Shown here: positions 52,203 to 61,875 of the stretch, piece by piece
How the letters are laid out: the number at the start of each line of letters is the position of its first letter
Numbering within the stretch: position 1 is the stretch's first letter
Assembly: GCA_002342065.1 (NCBI GenBank)
Contig: DDPF01000016.1
Location: 124,001-188,000, forward strand
Length of the DNA: 64,000 bases
Origin: Bacteroidetes bacterium UBA2475
Lineage (GTDB): Bacteria > Bacteroidota > Bacteroidia > B-17B0 > Aurantibacillaceae
Direction: 5' to 3'
Translations under genes and position numbers: made by a program
The notes under the pieces: model-generated
The model's database searches: none
What the model was told of the DNA's origin: nothing
The model's input: the letters and a program-made list of their open reading frames with translations, nothing else

Positions 52203-55200
52203 ATGAAAACTAGCATTACAAAAATTTTAAGCGTAATAACTATATCAGGCACATTTAACTTAAGTGCTACTGAGCCAGTTTTAAAATCAACGGGCATTAG
52301 TTTTACCGAAAACAAAGGACAAGTTTGCGACCAAAACTATAAACCACGTCCCGATGTTTTGTTTAGCGGAACTGCAAATGGAATTAATTATCATTTAACC
52401 AATACGGGTATTAGCTACCAGCTAAACCGTATTGATAGTTGGAAAGAAACAGAAGATCTTAAAACAAACGAAAAAATAAAAACAGCCGACAAAACTACTT
52501 TATATAGAGTAGATATAAATTGGGTCGGTGCAAATCTAAATACAACAATTTTAAAAGGAAAAGAGTTGGCCGGTGTAAATAATTATTATTTAACGCAATG
52601 TCCTAATGGAGCATTAAATGTAAAGAGTTTTGAAAATATTACATACAAAAATATTTATAATGGAATAGATATTAAATGGTACGAAAAAAACGGGCAATTA
52701 GAATACGATTTTATTGTTGAACCAAATGCCGATCACAAACAAATTAAAATAGAAATAAAAGGAGCAGAGAAACTTAGTGTAAATAAAAAAGGCGAACTGG
52801 AAATTAAAACACCCTTAGGTACAATTATAGAGCAAGCTCCGGTTGCTTTTCAAAACAATAAACAAATTAAAACAGAATGGCAGCTCATAAATAATAAAGC
52901 AACTTTTAAAATATTAAACTACGATAAAACACAAACATTAATAATTGACCCTGCTTTAAGAAAGTGGGGAACCTATTATGGTGGAACAGCAGATGATTAT
53001 GGGCGTGGTTGTAAAACTGATGCTAGTGGAAATGTTTTTTTTACGGGTTACACAGCTAACACAACTACAACTTTAATTGCAACAATGGGAAGTCACCAAA
53101 CAGTTTTTGGAGGAGGAACTTTAGATGCATTTCTTGCTAAATTCAATACTTCAGGTGTTAGGCTATGGTCAACATATTATGGTGGAGTAGGGAATGATGT
53201 TAGTCTTTGCGTTGAAGTAGATGGCACCAACGAATACATTGGTGGTTATTCAACAAGCACTGGAACAAGTATTGCAACAATTGGAAGCCATCAAGTAACG
53301 CCTGGTGCTGGTAACGATGGTTTCATGGCAAAGTTCGATCAAAATGGTGTTAGAGTTTGGGCTACATTTTATGGAGGCACGGGTAGTGATGTTGTTAACG
53401 GGTGCGCAAAAGATTTGAGTGGTAATATTTATTTTGCCGGAAATTCAAGTTCTAATGGGGCTATTTCATCTGGTGGTCATCAAAATGCATATGCCGGCGG
53501 CGGTGACGGATTCTTGGTAAAATTTAATAGTTCTGGTGTGCGCCAATGGGGAACATATTATGGTGGAACAGGAAGTGATCAAGGTGCAGGGTGTGCTTTT
53601 GACGCAACAGGTTTTATATACTTAGTTGGAAGAAGCCAAACAAATGTTGGTACAGCTATTGCAATCGGTGGTCATCAACTTGCAAATTCAGGTGGAGACG
53701 ATGCCTATTTAGTAAAATTTAATAGCGCTGGTGTTCGTCAGTGGGGAACCTATTATGGTGGAAGTAGTGTTGATTATGGTTATTCGTGTGCAACAGATGC
53801 TAGTGGTAATGTGTTTATGGTAGGACAAACTAATAGTCCAACTTCTACGTTAATTGCGACTGTTGGAAGCAACCAATCAACTTTTGGTGGTTCTGGCGAT
53901 GCTTTTTTTGCAAAATTTAATTCAGCGGGAGTGAGGCAGTGGGGAACGTATTACGGAACTAACGGTCTTGACGAAGCACTATCATGTACAATTAATGCTG
54001 ATGGCGATCTGCTTGCAGTAGGAAGTACTAATAGTCCAAGTGGAATTTCTACACCGGGTGGACATCAACCAAGTTTAGCAGGTGGTTATGATGGTTATCT
54101 TTCATGCATAAACAAAAACACCGGTCAATTACTATGGGGTACATATTATGGAAGTGGAACCGGATCTGAATATTCTACAAGTATATGTTCCGATAATGTT
54201 GGAAATTTATTTATGTCGGGCTACAGCAACACATCTGGAGGCACCGGAGTTGCTACCGTTGGAAGCCATCAAAGTGCTGGCAATGGTTTGAATGATGGGT
54301 TTTTAGCAAAATTTGCTGATTGTCCAACATTAACATTATCGATAGCTGCAAATTCAAATACTATTTGTTCAGGCCAATCAGCCACGTTAACTGCAACCGG
54401 AACAGGTTTTACAACCTATACGTGGAGTACAGGTTCTAATAATTCAAATATTTCTGTTTCGCCATCAGTTACAACTAACTATTCGCTCACTGCCGGAACG
54501 GCCACAGCCACCTGCAGCTTTGATAGTTTTCTTACGCTTTCGGTAACTGCAACTCCAACTGTAGTGGTAACACCAACATCTTCGGTTCATTGCATAGGAT
54601 CAGCAACAACGGTCATTTCAGCAAGCGGAGCAACAAGCTATTCATGGAGTACAGGTTCAACAGCAAATTCTATTTCTGTCACTCCTTCTGCCTATACTAT
54701 ATATACAGTTACCGGTTACAACGGCTCGTGTACAAATGTAAAAACATCAACAATAGCCGCATCTGCAACACCCACTGTACTAGTTAGCGGAACTCCAACG
54801 CAAAGTTTTTGTACCGGAACTTCATTAACACTTACTGCTTTTGGAGCGAGCACTTATACCTGGAGTAACGGACCATTAACATTTAGCAATGTTGTATCGC
54901 CAACTGTAACAACAAATTATACTGTAACAGGCTCAAACGGTTTATGTACTGACACTTATTTTGTAATTGTTAACCCTGTTGTAACACCTAGTGTAAATTT
55001 AAATTCAAGCGCGTCTGCAATTTGCACCGGCGGTTCAGCAACATTAACAGCAACAGGGGCAACAAGTTATTCATGGAATACAACGGCTACCACATCATCT
55101 ATAATAGTTTCGCCCTCTGTAAGTACCAACTATACAGTTACGGGTTATAATGGCGCGTGTATTGATACTAAAACAACAAACATTGGTATTGCTACAAGTA

Positions 55201-55886
55201 TTACTGTTGCTGCTGTTTCAAATACAAGTTCTATTTGTTCAGGATCATCAGCAACGCTTACAGCAAATGGTGCATCAACGTACACATGGAATACCGGTTC
55301 AAATGCAACTTCAATTGTTATAACACCAACATCCTCGGCTAACTATACAGTTAATGGCGCCAGTGGATCATGCAGTGGTTCAATAACTATAAACATAAAC
55401 GTAAATCCTAACCCTACGGTTAGCGTTGTTTCAGCGTCGAGTGTAATTTGTGTAGGTGAAACAACTTCGTTAACAGCTAATGGTGCAAATACCTATACAT
55501 GGAATACAGGCGATAATACTGCTGTAATAACGGTTACACCATCCGGCACAACAACTTATACGCTTACGGGTTACGCTGTTTCAGGATGTTCAAATACAAG
55601 TGTGTTTACACAATCTGTTTCTGCTTGTATAGGAATGAATGAGTTAAATAACTCACATCATGTAATTACTATTTACCCAAACCCAACATCAAATAACCTT
55701 TTTATAGAAACCGACTTTTCTAATTTTGAGTTTGCTGTTTTTGATGTTTTAGGAAAATTGGTTTTTGAAAATAGAACAAACTCTGGCAACTCAAGTTTTA
55801 ATGCAAACGAATTTGCCAAAGGTATTTATATGATCAAATTGTATTCGGATGGTGTAATGATCACTAAAAAAGTGATCGTTGAATAA
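52203..55886 (+). CDS. Large T9SS-sorted surface protein with SBBP propeller and Ig-like repeats
   Basis: 1227 residues, signal peptide about 1-22. N-terminal FTENKGQ domain (about 30-250) typical of Bacteroidota SBBP proteins, ending LIIDPALR. Then seven propeller repeats each with WGTYYGG-type motifs plus DASGN and SHQ...GG.DAFLAKFN (about 255-700). Then six Ig-like repeats of the type ICSGxSATLTATGAxxYTWSTG...TTNYTVTG (about 710-1140). C-terminal type A Por sorting domain (IYPNPTSNNLFIE ... AKGIYMIKLYSD ... KKVIVE). Likely an exported surface or released adhesin. Predicted target of the adjacent LytTR regulator. Confidence 0.9.
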   Translation: MKTSITKILSVITISGTFNLSATEPVLKSTGISFTENKGQVCDQNYKPRPDVLFSGTANGINYHLTNTGISYQLNRIDSWKETEDLKTNEKIKTADKTTLYRVDINWVGANLNTTILKGKELAGVNNYYLTQCPNGALNVKSFENITYKNIYNGIDIKWYEKNGQLEYDFIVEPNADHKQIKIEIKGAEKLSVNKKGELEIKTPLGTIIEQAPVAFQNNKQIKTEWQLINNKATFKILNYDKTQTLIIDPALRKWGTYYGGTADDYGRGCKTDASGNVFFTGYTANTTTTLIATMGSHQTVFGGGTLDAFLAKFNTSGVRLWSTYYGGVGNDVSLCVEVDGTNEYIGGYSTSTGTSIATIGSHQVTPGAGNDGFMAKFDQNGVRVWATFYGGTGSDVVNGCAKDLSGNIYFAGNSSSNGAISSGGHQNAYAGGGDGFLVKFNSSGVRQWGTYYGGTGSDQGAGCAFDATGFIYLVGRSQTNVGTAIAIGGHQLANSGGDDAYLVKFNSAGVRQWGTYYGGSSVDYGYSCATDASGNVFMVGQTNSPTSTLIATVGSNQSTFGGSGDAFFAKFNSAGVRQWGTYYGTNGLDEALSCTINADGDLLAVGSTNSPSGISTPGGHQPSLAGGYDGYLSCINKNTGQLLWGTYYGSGTGSEYSTSICSDNVGNLFMSGYSNTSGGTGVATVGSHQSAGNGLNDGFLAKFADCPTLTLSIAANSNTICSGQSATLTATGTGFTTYTWSTGSNNSNISVSPSVTTNYSLTAGTATATCSFDSFLTLSVTATPTVVVTPTSSVHCIGSATTVISASGATSYSWSTGSTANSISVTPSAYTIYTVTGYNGSCTNVKTSTIAASATPTVLVSGTPTQSFCTGTSLTLTAFGASTYTWSNGPLTFSNVVSPTVTTNYTVTGSNGLCTDTYFVIVNPVVTPSVNLNSSASAICTGGSATLTATGATSYSWNTTATTSSIIVSPSVSTNYTVTGYNGACIDTKTTNIGIATSITVAAVSNTSSICSGSSATLTANGASTYTWNTGSNATSIVITPTSSANYTVNGASGSCSGSITININVNPNPTVSVVSASSVICVGETTSLTANGANTYTWNTGDNTAVITVTPSGTTTYTLTGYAVSGCSNTSVFTQSVSACIGMNELNNSHHVITIYPNPTSNNLFIETDFSNFEFAVFDVLGKLVFENRTNSGNSSFNANEFAKGIYMIKLYSDGVMITKKVIVE

Positions 55887-55904
55887 ACACACTTTAGTTA
55901 TCGG

Positions 55905-55946
55905 TAATAGATCTCCTCGTTACGGGTTTAGTGGGGGGATCTATTA
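55905..55946 (+). terminator. Strong hairpin after the SBBP gene
   Basis: Stem TAATAGATCTCC (55905-55916) / GGGGATCTATTA (55935-55946), 12 pairs with one G-T, 18-base loop. It begins 18 bases after the stop. No long T-tract follows, so it may be a terminator of the weak-tract type or an mRNA-stabilising hairpin. Confidence 0.55.
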
Positions 55947-56071
55947 CTTTCTATTGTCGCACTTTGTGTTTTCCCAAAAACCGTTAAATCAATTTATTTT
56001 TATCTTTCGTTAACAGTAAATTTTATTAGGCATAGTTTCCTTTTTTGATATTTGGTAAAAATAAATATCAC

Positions 56072-56815
56072 ATGAAGGCAATTATTATTTTAGGTTTAAG
56101 TGTTTTTGCACAAGTTGCGGTTTCGCAGCAGGAACAAAAACAACAACTGTTTGCAAATAATATTTCAAACATTAATGTTCAGTACAGAGGTAACCTTAAT
56201 AATAATAACGATAACGTTAATTTTATTCAAAACAATATTTCTCAAATAAATACCAAAGCTGTTCAAAGACAGCAACAGGTTAGCAATACATTAAGGGCAA
56301 GGCCTGCCCGAAAACACACACAGGTTAAAGTTACCAATACAAATAAAAATGTTGTTACGGCCCAGGTTCGACGTGCAAATCCACGTCCAAGAGTAATTAA
56401 TACAGTTCCTGTTAATCCGCCAAAGAATATGGATATAAATAATCCAGTACAAAATAACGAACCGCTGGGTAACGAATTTAACCCTGTTGCTCAAACTAAT
56501 AATTTTATAAATAACGAAGATATTCAGGTTCAAAATTTTTCGATCGACGTGCCACAGGGAAGTAATCCTTTTAATCAACAAGATAATATTAATGTTGGTG
56601 CTCAAATAAATTTTAATTTGGATCTTTCCTTAAATTTAAAAGGAAGATCAACTGTTAAAGCAAGAGAATCATCTTCGTCTTCCTCTTCTTCACATTCAAA
56701 GTCACGCAACTTTAGTAAAAAGATGGCAAAATTTAAACGCAATTTTTTTGGAAAAATTTCTTCTCACAAAAAAGGAAAACACCGTTTAGATGTTTGCTTT
56801 AACTGGAAAAACTAA
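56072..56815 (+). CDS. Exported Asn/Gln-rich low-complexity protein, unknown function
   Basis: 247 residues from the ATG at 56072 (an upstream TTG would put nine charged residues before the signal peptide MKAIIILGLSVFAQVAVSQ). The mature protein is strongly enriched in Asn and Gln (NNISNINVQYRGNLNNNNDN, NEFNPVAQTNNFINNED), has Pro/Arg-rich and Asn/Pro motifs in the middle, a run of eight Ser after KARE, and a very basic end (KKMAKFKRNFFGKISSHKKGK) closing with LDVCFNWKN. No family recognised. Probably disordered and possibly nucleic-acid, glycan or surface binding by charge. Lies between the SBBP and TPR-CHAT genes on the same strand but with separate upstream regions. Confidence 0.65.
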   Translation: MKAIIILGLSVFAQVAVSQQEQKQQLFANNISNINVQYRGNLNNNNDNVNFIQNNISQINTKAVQRQQQVSNTLRARPARKHTQVKVTNTNKNVVTAQVRRANPRPRVINTVPVNPPKNMDINNPVQNNEPLGNEFNPVAQTNNFINNEDIQVQNFSIDVPQGSNPFNQQDNINVGAQINFNLDLSLNLKGRSTVKARESSSSSSSSHSKSRNFSKKMAKFKRNFFGKISSHKKGKHRLDVCFNWKN

Positions 56816-56949
56816 ATTTTTGGTTTTCTATCGTTTTATTCTTTCAATTGCCTTTTAATTTAAGTTAATTCGCCGAATTTGTTTTTTTGTACTTTAAAAA
56901 ATAGGTACTTTACACGCCTTTACCGGTTCTACGTAATTAATTGTCCTAT

Positions 56950-59900
56950 ATGAAACAAATTTTCTTCTATTGTTCTTTATTTTGCTCTTTCTTAATGTTT
57001 TCCCAAAACAGAACTACCGACTCTTTAATTCTAAGTCTAAAATCAGTTCCCGAAGACACTAATAAAGTAAATACACTTAACGTATTAAGTTTAAAATTAG
57101 CAAATATGGGGCAGTTAGATACTGCTTTATACTATTGCAACCGTTCAAAAGAAACAGCCGAAAAAATTAATTTTAAAAAAGGTTCGGCAAACGCTATGCA
57201 CATTGTTGGTATTATTTATTTAAGTGCCGGCGATTATGCAGTTGCTTTAAGTTCTTTCTCTTCGTCTTTAAAGATAAGAGAAGGAATTAATGATAAGGTT
57301 GGCATGGCTAATTCTTATAATAACATTGGTAATGTTTATTTCTCTAAGGGCGATCCTGCTTCGGCAAAGTCTAATTTTGATGCTGCGCTAAAGATCAATC
57401 AAGAACTGGGCAATAAGATAGGCATTGCAGGCAGTTATAATTCATTGGGTAACTTTTATACTAACCAGGGAAATTATCCTGAAGCATTGAAAAATTTTGG
57501 GGCTGCACAAAAAATGTTTGAAGAATCGGATAATAAAAGTGGAGCTGTTAAATGCATTAACAATAAGGGGGTAGTAAATCAATACCTGGGCAACTATACC
57601 GAAGCTTTACAAGATCATTTCCTGGCATTAAAGATGCGGGAAGAGCTTGGAGATAAACCAGGGATCGCTTTGTCGCATCAAAATATAGGATTTAATTATG
57701 TGTTCTTAAGTAGATTTAATGATGCCTTAACCGAATTTAACTTGTCACTTAAATTATATGAAGAGTTAAAAGATAGAAAAGGTATTGCAACTATTTATAA
57801 TAATATTGGTGCTGTGTATTCCGAACAAAGTGATTACGCAAATTCATTAAAGATCCATTTAGCAGGAGTTAAAATTAAAGAAAGTATTGGAGATAAGTTT
57901 GGTATAACTGATTCATACATTAATATTGGAAATATTTATCTTATACAGGGAAAATATCTTGAAGCAATAAAAACCTACCAAAACTGTTTAAAAATTAGCC
58001 AGGAAATTGGATATAAAAAAAACATTTCCGATGCCTATAATAGTATTGGTTTAGTGTATTTTTATCAGGGTAATAATCCACTGGCTTTACAAAATTTTGT
58101 TCAATCTTTAAATATTAAGAAAGAAATGGGCGGAAAGATAGGTCTTAGCGAATCGTATAATAATATTGGGGGTTTATTTTTCACACAGGGAAATTATGAA
58201 GAAGCCCTGAAAAATTTTTCAATCTCATTAAAGATCCTTACTGAAATAGATAATAAAAAAGGGATGGCCGTAAACTATAATAATATTGGAAATGTTTATA
58301 GAGACCAGGGTAAATATGATGAAGCATTAAAGAATTTTGACCTTGCATTTAAAATAAGAGAGGTAATTGGGGATAAGAACGGCATGGGTACAACCTATAT
58401 AAATAGTGGTGAGGTTTACAGACTTCAAAAAAAGAATAATGAAGCTTTAGCTGCTTTTTTGCTTGGATTAAAAATAGGACAAGAATTAGGTGACAAGCGA
58501 ATGCAATCTACTTCATACATAAACATCGGCATTCTGATGTTGCAGATCGGTGATTTAAAGGAAGCAAAGATAAATGCAAATTTGAGTTTAGAATTGGCTC
58601 GCCAATTAGGCATTCCTGACTTTATCAAAAATGCCGAAAGTTTGTTGAGCAAGATATATATTAAAGAGAATAATTTGCAGGAAGCAGAGAAGTATCAACT
58701 TGATATTCTTGAATTAAGTAACAAGAAAGTTGTAATGAATTTTCCTCTTTTATCTGAGAAAGAACAAGAGTTGTATTTTAATACACTTTCGCCGGATTAT
58801 ATGGCATTTAACTCATTTGCCCTTAACAGAAAAATTGAAAACCCTGCAATTACAGAATCTGTTTATAATACTGCAGTCAGGAATAAAGGGTTGCTGTTAA
58901 AATCGTCAACAGCCATGCGAAATGCAATTTTAAATAGTGGCGATACAGCTTTGATAAATAGGTATAAAAATTGGGTCACTTTAAAAAAGCAAATTTCAAA
59001 ACTATACTCTGATGGTAAAGATGCACGTGAATTGGAAGAAAGATCAAATGATATAGAAAAAGAATTAGTAAAGAATTCGCAGCTATTTAATGATTTTAGT
59101 AAGACATTGAATTTAACATGGAAAAATGTGCAAAAAGGTTTAAAGGCAAATGAGGTGGCAATAGAATTTATACATTTTGATCATCAGTATGCAGGCGATT
59201 CATCCGGCCAAATTGTTTATTGCGCTTTATTGGTTAAACCGGATAGTAAATATCCTCAAATGTTAGCGTTATTTAAAAGCAAAGATCTGGAGAAGATACT
59301 TGGCAAGTTTAAGCAAAATGATGATTCTTATGTAAACAATGTTTACGGTACAAACGATCTTCCTAAAACCGAACTTTATAATATAATATGGAAACCTCTT
59401 GAAAGTAGTTTAAAGAATGTAAAAACCATTTATTTATCTCCATCAGGATTATTGCATAAAGTTTCTTTTGCCGCGCTATGTAAAGAGCAGAAACTGTATC
59501 TGTGCGACACCTACAATTTAAACATTCAAACCAGCACCGGCAAAGTTGCTTTTCCTGAAAACTTTATTTTTAATGAAAGAACTAAGGTTGCTGTTTTTGG
59601 TGGTGTTGATTATAATTCTGCAATATCGCCATCAGACTCTAATAGTTACTTGACGTGGAATTATTTATCAGGCACAAAATCAGAGGCGGAAAAGATAGTT
59701 GCTACATTAAAGAAGAACAAAATTGGCACAAGTTACTATTCCGAAAAATTAGCAACAGAAAATGAGTTTAAAAGGTTAGCGCCCGAAAACAACATTTTGC
59801 ATATTGCTACACATGGTTTCTTTTTTCCTGATGTTGAAGAAATGGAAAAAGCGGAGATGAAAGAGGAGGAAAATAATTTAGCAATTCAGCCAATAGATAT

Positions 59901-60363
59901 TGCATCGCGTGGTGTTGAAAATGGTTATGGGATTTATAGTTTTGTAATGAATAAAAATCCCTTAATGCGCTCCGGACTCGTTTTTGCAGGTGCTAATGGG
60001 GTATGGAACCAAGCAGAACAAATTGAGAGTGAAGATGGTGTGCTTACTGCGCAGGAAGTTGCAAATATTGATATGAGAAAAACCGGACTGGCGGTACTTT
60101 CTGCTTGTGAAACTGGTTTGGGTGATATTAAAGGTAGTGAAGGCGTTTACGGATTGCAACGCTCTTTTAAAATGGCCGGAGTAAAATATATTATCATGAG
60201 TTTATGGCAAGTGCCTGATGCGGAAACAGAAGAGTTTATGGCGTTGTTTTACGCCAAATTAGTTATAGATAAAAATGTAATGAAGGCTTTTTCTGAAACA
60301 CAAAGATCTATGCGAAAAAAATACGATCCATTTTATTGGGCACCATTTTTATTGATAGAATAA
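56950..60363 (+). CDS. TPR-CHAT protein (predicted caspase-like protease), exported
   Basis: 1137 residues from the ATG at 56950 (the TTG nine bases earlier adds three residues). Signal peptide about 1-19 (ends LMFSQ). About 12-13 TPR units with a 40-residue period (SYNNIGNVY...QGNY.EALKNF..SLKI.EE), residues about 30-590. A helical linker, then a CHAT domain (about 790-1137) with the caspase-type His-Cys pair H955 (HIATHGFF) and C1053 (LSACETGLG), plus SLWQVPDAETEEFM. All catalytic residues are present, so it should be active. Such proteins are common in Bacteroidota; a cargo or partner is not known. Ended by a bidirectional terminator. Confidence 0.9.
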   Translation: MKQIFFYCSLFCSFLMFSQNRTTDSLILSLKSVPEDTNKVNTLNVLSLKLANMGQLDTALYYCNRSKETAEKINFKKGSANAMHIVGIIYLSAGDYAVALSSFSSSLKIREGINDKVGMANSYNNIGNVYFSKGDPASAKSNFDAALKINQELGNKIGIAGSYNSLGNFYTNQGNYPEALKNFGAAQKMFEESDNKSGAVKCINNKGVVNQYLGNYTEALQDHFLALKMREELGDKPGIALSHQNIGFNYVFLSRFNDALTEFNLSLKLYEELKDRKGIATIYNNIGAVYSEQSDYANSLKIHLAGVKIKESIGDKFGITDSYINIGNIYLIQGKYLEAIKTYQNCLKISQEIGYKKNISDAYNSIGLVYFYQGNNPLALQNFVQSLNIKKEMGGKIGLSESYNNIGGLFFTQGNYEEALKNFSISLKILTEIDNKKGMAVNYNNIGNVYRDQGKYDEALKNFDLAFKIREVIGDKNGMGTTYINSGEVYRLQKKNNEALAAFLLGLKIGQELGDKRMQSTSYINIGILMLQIGDLKEAKINANLSLELARQLGIPDFIKNAESLLSKIYIKENNLQEAEKYQLDILELSNKKVVMNFPLLSEKEQELYFNTLSPDYMAFNSFALNRKIENPAITESVYNTAVRNKGLLLKSSTAMRNAILNSGDTALINRYKNWVTLKKQISKLYSDGKDARELEERSNDIEKELVKNSQLFNDFSKTLNLTWKNVQKGLKANEVAIEFIHFDHQYAGDSSGQIVYCALLVKPDSKYPQMLALFKSKDLEKILGKFKQNDDSYVNNVYGTNDLPKTELYNIIWKPLESSLKNVKTIYLSPSGLLHKVSFAALCKEQKLYLCDTYNLNIQTSTGKVAFPENFIFNERTKVAVFGGVDYNSAISPSDSNSYLTWNYLSGTKSEAEKIVATLKKNKIGTSYYSEKLATENEFKRLAPENNILHIATHGFFFPDVEEMEKAEMKEEENNLAIQPIDIASRGVENGYGIYSFVMNKNPLMRSGLVFAGANGVWNQAEQIESEDGVLTAQEVANIDMRKTGLAVLSACETGLGDIKGSEGVYGLQRSFKMAGVKYIIMSLWQVPDAETEEFMALFYAKLVIDKNVMKAFSETQRSMRKKYDPFYWAPFLLIE

Positions 60364-60370
60364 TTAAATA

Positions 60371-60407
60371 AAAAAAGCAAACACTTATTAGATGTTTGCT
60401 TTTTTTT
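60371..60407. terminator. Bidirectional terminator
   Basis: Stem AAAAAGCAAAC / GTTTGCTTTTT (core 60376-60382 with 60394-60400), followed by a T-tract on the plus strand and preceded by an A-tract. It ends the TPR-CHAT gene and, on the other strand, hppD. Confidence 0.8.
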
Positions 60408-60423
60408 ATTGAAGAATTAAATT

Positions 60424-61584
60424 TTATAGTGTACCTCTTAATGCCTGTTCTCTTTCAATAGATTCGAACAAAGCTTTAAAGTTGCCTGCCCCAAAACCCT
60501 TGGCGCCCATACGTTGTATCACTTCATAAAACAGGGTAGGGCGATCTTCAACAGGTTTTGTGAAGATCTGTAATAAATAGCCTTCTTCATCTGCGTCTAC
60601 TAAAATAGATAAACGTTGAAGCTCTTTAATATCTTCTTTCATAATATCCATATGAACACCTAAACGTCTTGGAATATCATCGTAATAAGCTTGTGGAGGC
60701 GGTGGTAAAAATTCAACACCACGTGCTTTTAATTCTGCAACCGTTTTAATAATATCATCTGTTGCTAATGCTAAATGCTGGACACCCGCACTTTCATAAA
60801 AATCAATATATTCTTCAATTTGTGATTTTTTCTTTCCTTCAGCAGGTTCGTTAATTGGAAATTTGATACGGCCATTTCCGTTACTCATTACTTTACTCAT
60901 TAAGGCAGAGTATTCTGTTGTAATTTGTTTATCATCGAAACTTAAAAAGTTCACAAAACCCATTACTTCTTCGTACCATTTCACTGTAGCGTTCATTTGA
61001 TTCCAACCTACATTACCAACCATGTGATCAATAAATTTTAAACCAACCGGAGCCGGGTTGTAATCACTTTTCCATTCTTTAAATCCGGGCAAAAAAGCAC
61101 CTTTATAATTTTTACGTTCTACGAACATATGCACGGTTTCGCCATAGGTATAAATACCCGAGCGTACAACTTCTCCCTGTTCGTCTTTTTCAACGGTAGG
61201 TTCCATAAATGGTTTAGCACCGCGTTTTGTAGTTTCTTCAAATGCTTTGCGCGCATCTTCAACCCAAAGGGCAATAACTTTAACACCATCGCCATGTTTT
61301 TTTACATGCTCGCCAATAGGTGAGTTGCTGTTTAATGCAGTGGTTAATACTAACCGGATCTTGTCCTGCTTTAATACATAAGAACAACGGTCTTTTAAAC
61401 CTGTTTCTAATCCTGCATAAGCGTATGACTGAAACCCAAATGCTGTTTTGTAATAGTGTGCTGATTGTTTTGCGTTACCTACATAAAACTCAACATAATC
61501 AGTTCCTAATAAGGGTAAAAAGTCCTGAGCACCTTCAAATATTTTTTCTAAACCGTATTCTACGTTCTTTATTTCTTTTGACAT
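60424..61584 (-). CDS. hppD: 4-hydroxyphenylpyruvate dioxygenase
   Basis: 386 residues, full length. Converts 4-hydroxyphenylpyruvate to homogentisate in tyrosine degradation (cytosol). Two VOC folds; Fe(II) ligands H187 (FIDHMVGNV), H270 (AGVQHLALATDD) and E354 (LFYEVIQRMGAKGFGAGNFKAL, the signature helix). LPPPPQAYYDDIPRRLG precedes the third. No hmgA or fahA gene is adjacent. Predicted promoter about 135 bases upstream with a leader containing an inverted repeat. Confidence 0.96.
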   Translation of the reverse strand: MSKEIKNVEYGLEKIFEGAQDFLPLLGTDYVEFYVGNAKQSAHYYKTAFGFQSYAYAGLETGLKDRCSYVLKQDKIRLVLTTALNSNSPIGEHVKKHGDGVKVIALWVEDARKAFEETTKRGAKPFMEPTVEKDEQGEVVRSGIYTYGETVHMFVERKNYKGAFLPGFKEWKSDYNPAPVGLKFIDHMVGNVGWNQMNATVKWYEEVMGFVNFLSFDDKQITTEYSALMSKVMSNGNGRIKFPINEPAEGKKKSQIEEYIDFYESAGVQHLALATDDIIKTVAELKARGVEFLPPPPQAYYDDIPRRLGVHMDIMKEDIKELQRLSILVDADEEGYLLQIFTKPVEDRPTLFYEVIQRMGAKGFGAGNFKALFESIEREQALRGTL

Positions 61585-61615
61585 TTTAAATTATTTTAAA
61601 TGATTAATAAATTGT

Positions 61616-61637
61616 CAATTGTAAATTCTTACAATTG
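61616..61637 (-). promoter_or_regulatory. Inverted repeat in the predicted hppD leader
   Basis: CAATTGTAA (61616-61624) and TTACAATTG (61629-61637), perfect 9-base arms with a four-base spacer. It lies 32-53 bases before the hppD ATG, downstream of the predicted transcription start. It could be an operator or an RNA hairpin. Confidence 0.4.
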
Positions 61638-61718
61638 TAAATAGGATGAAGCAGTCATTCAACTCCACATAGCCATAGAAAGAGCCCTTAATATTTTACG
61701 ATTTGCCATTTATTATCT

Positions 61719-61749
61719 CAAAGATAACTATTTTAAAAGCCGGGACAAA
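61719..61749 (-). promoter_or_regulatory. Predicted hppD promoter
   Basis: Minus strand TTTG (61749-61746), 19-base spacer, TATCTTTG (61726-61719): full match to TTTG-N19-TAnnTTTG. Gives a leader of about 125-130 bases. The rest of the 291-base gap up to 61875 shows no gene. Confidence 0.6.
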
Positions 61750-61875
61750 CACTAATAAGAGAAAAAAAAGATGATTTTCAACATAAATAAATGATTTTTT
61801 GCCTTAAATGTTTAACAAACCCTACCACTAACATGAAAAAGGCCAGATAGGATCGCTAAAGAATAGTTTTACAGA

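Noticed and set aside
55981..56014. Two CGTTAA motifs before the Asn/Gln-rich gene as a third LytTR site
   Set aside because: Spacing is 26 bases, and the flanks do not match the TCACTTATTAAAC pattern.
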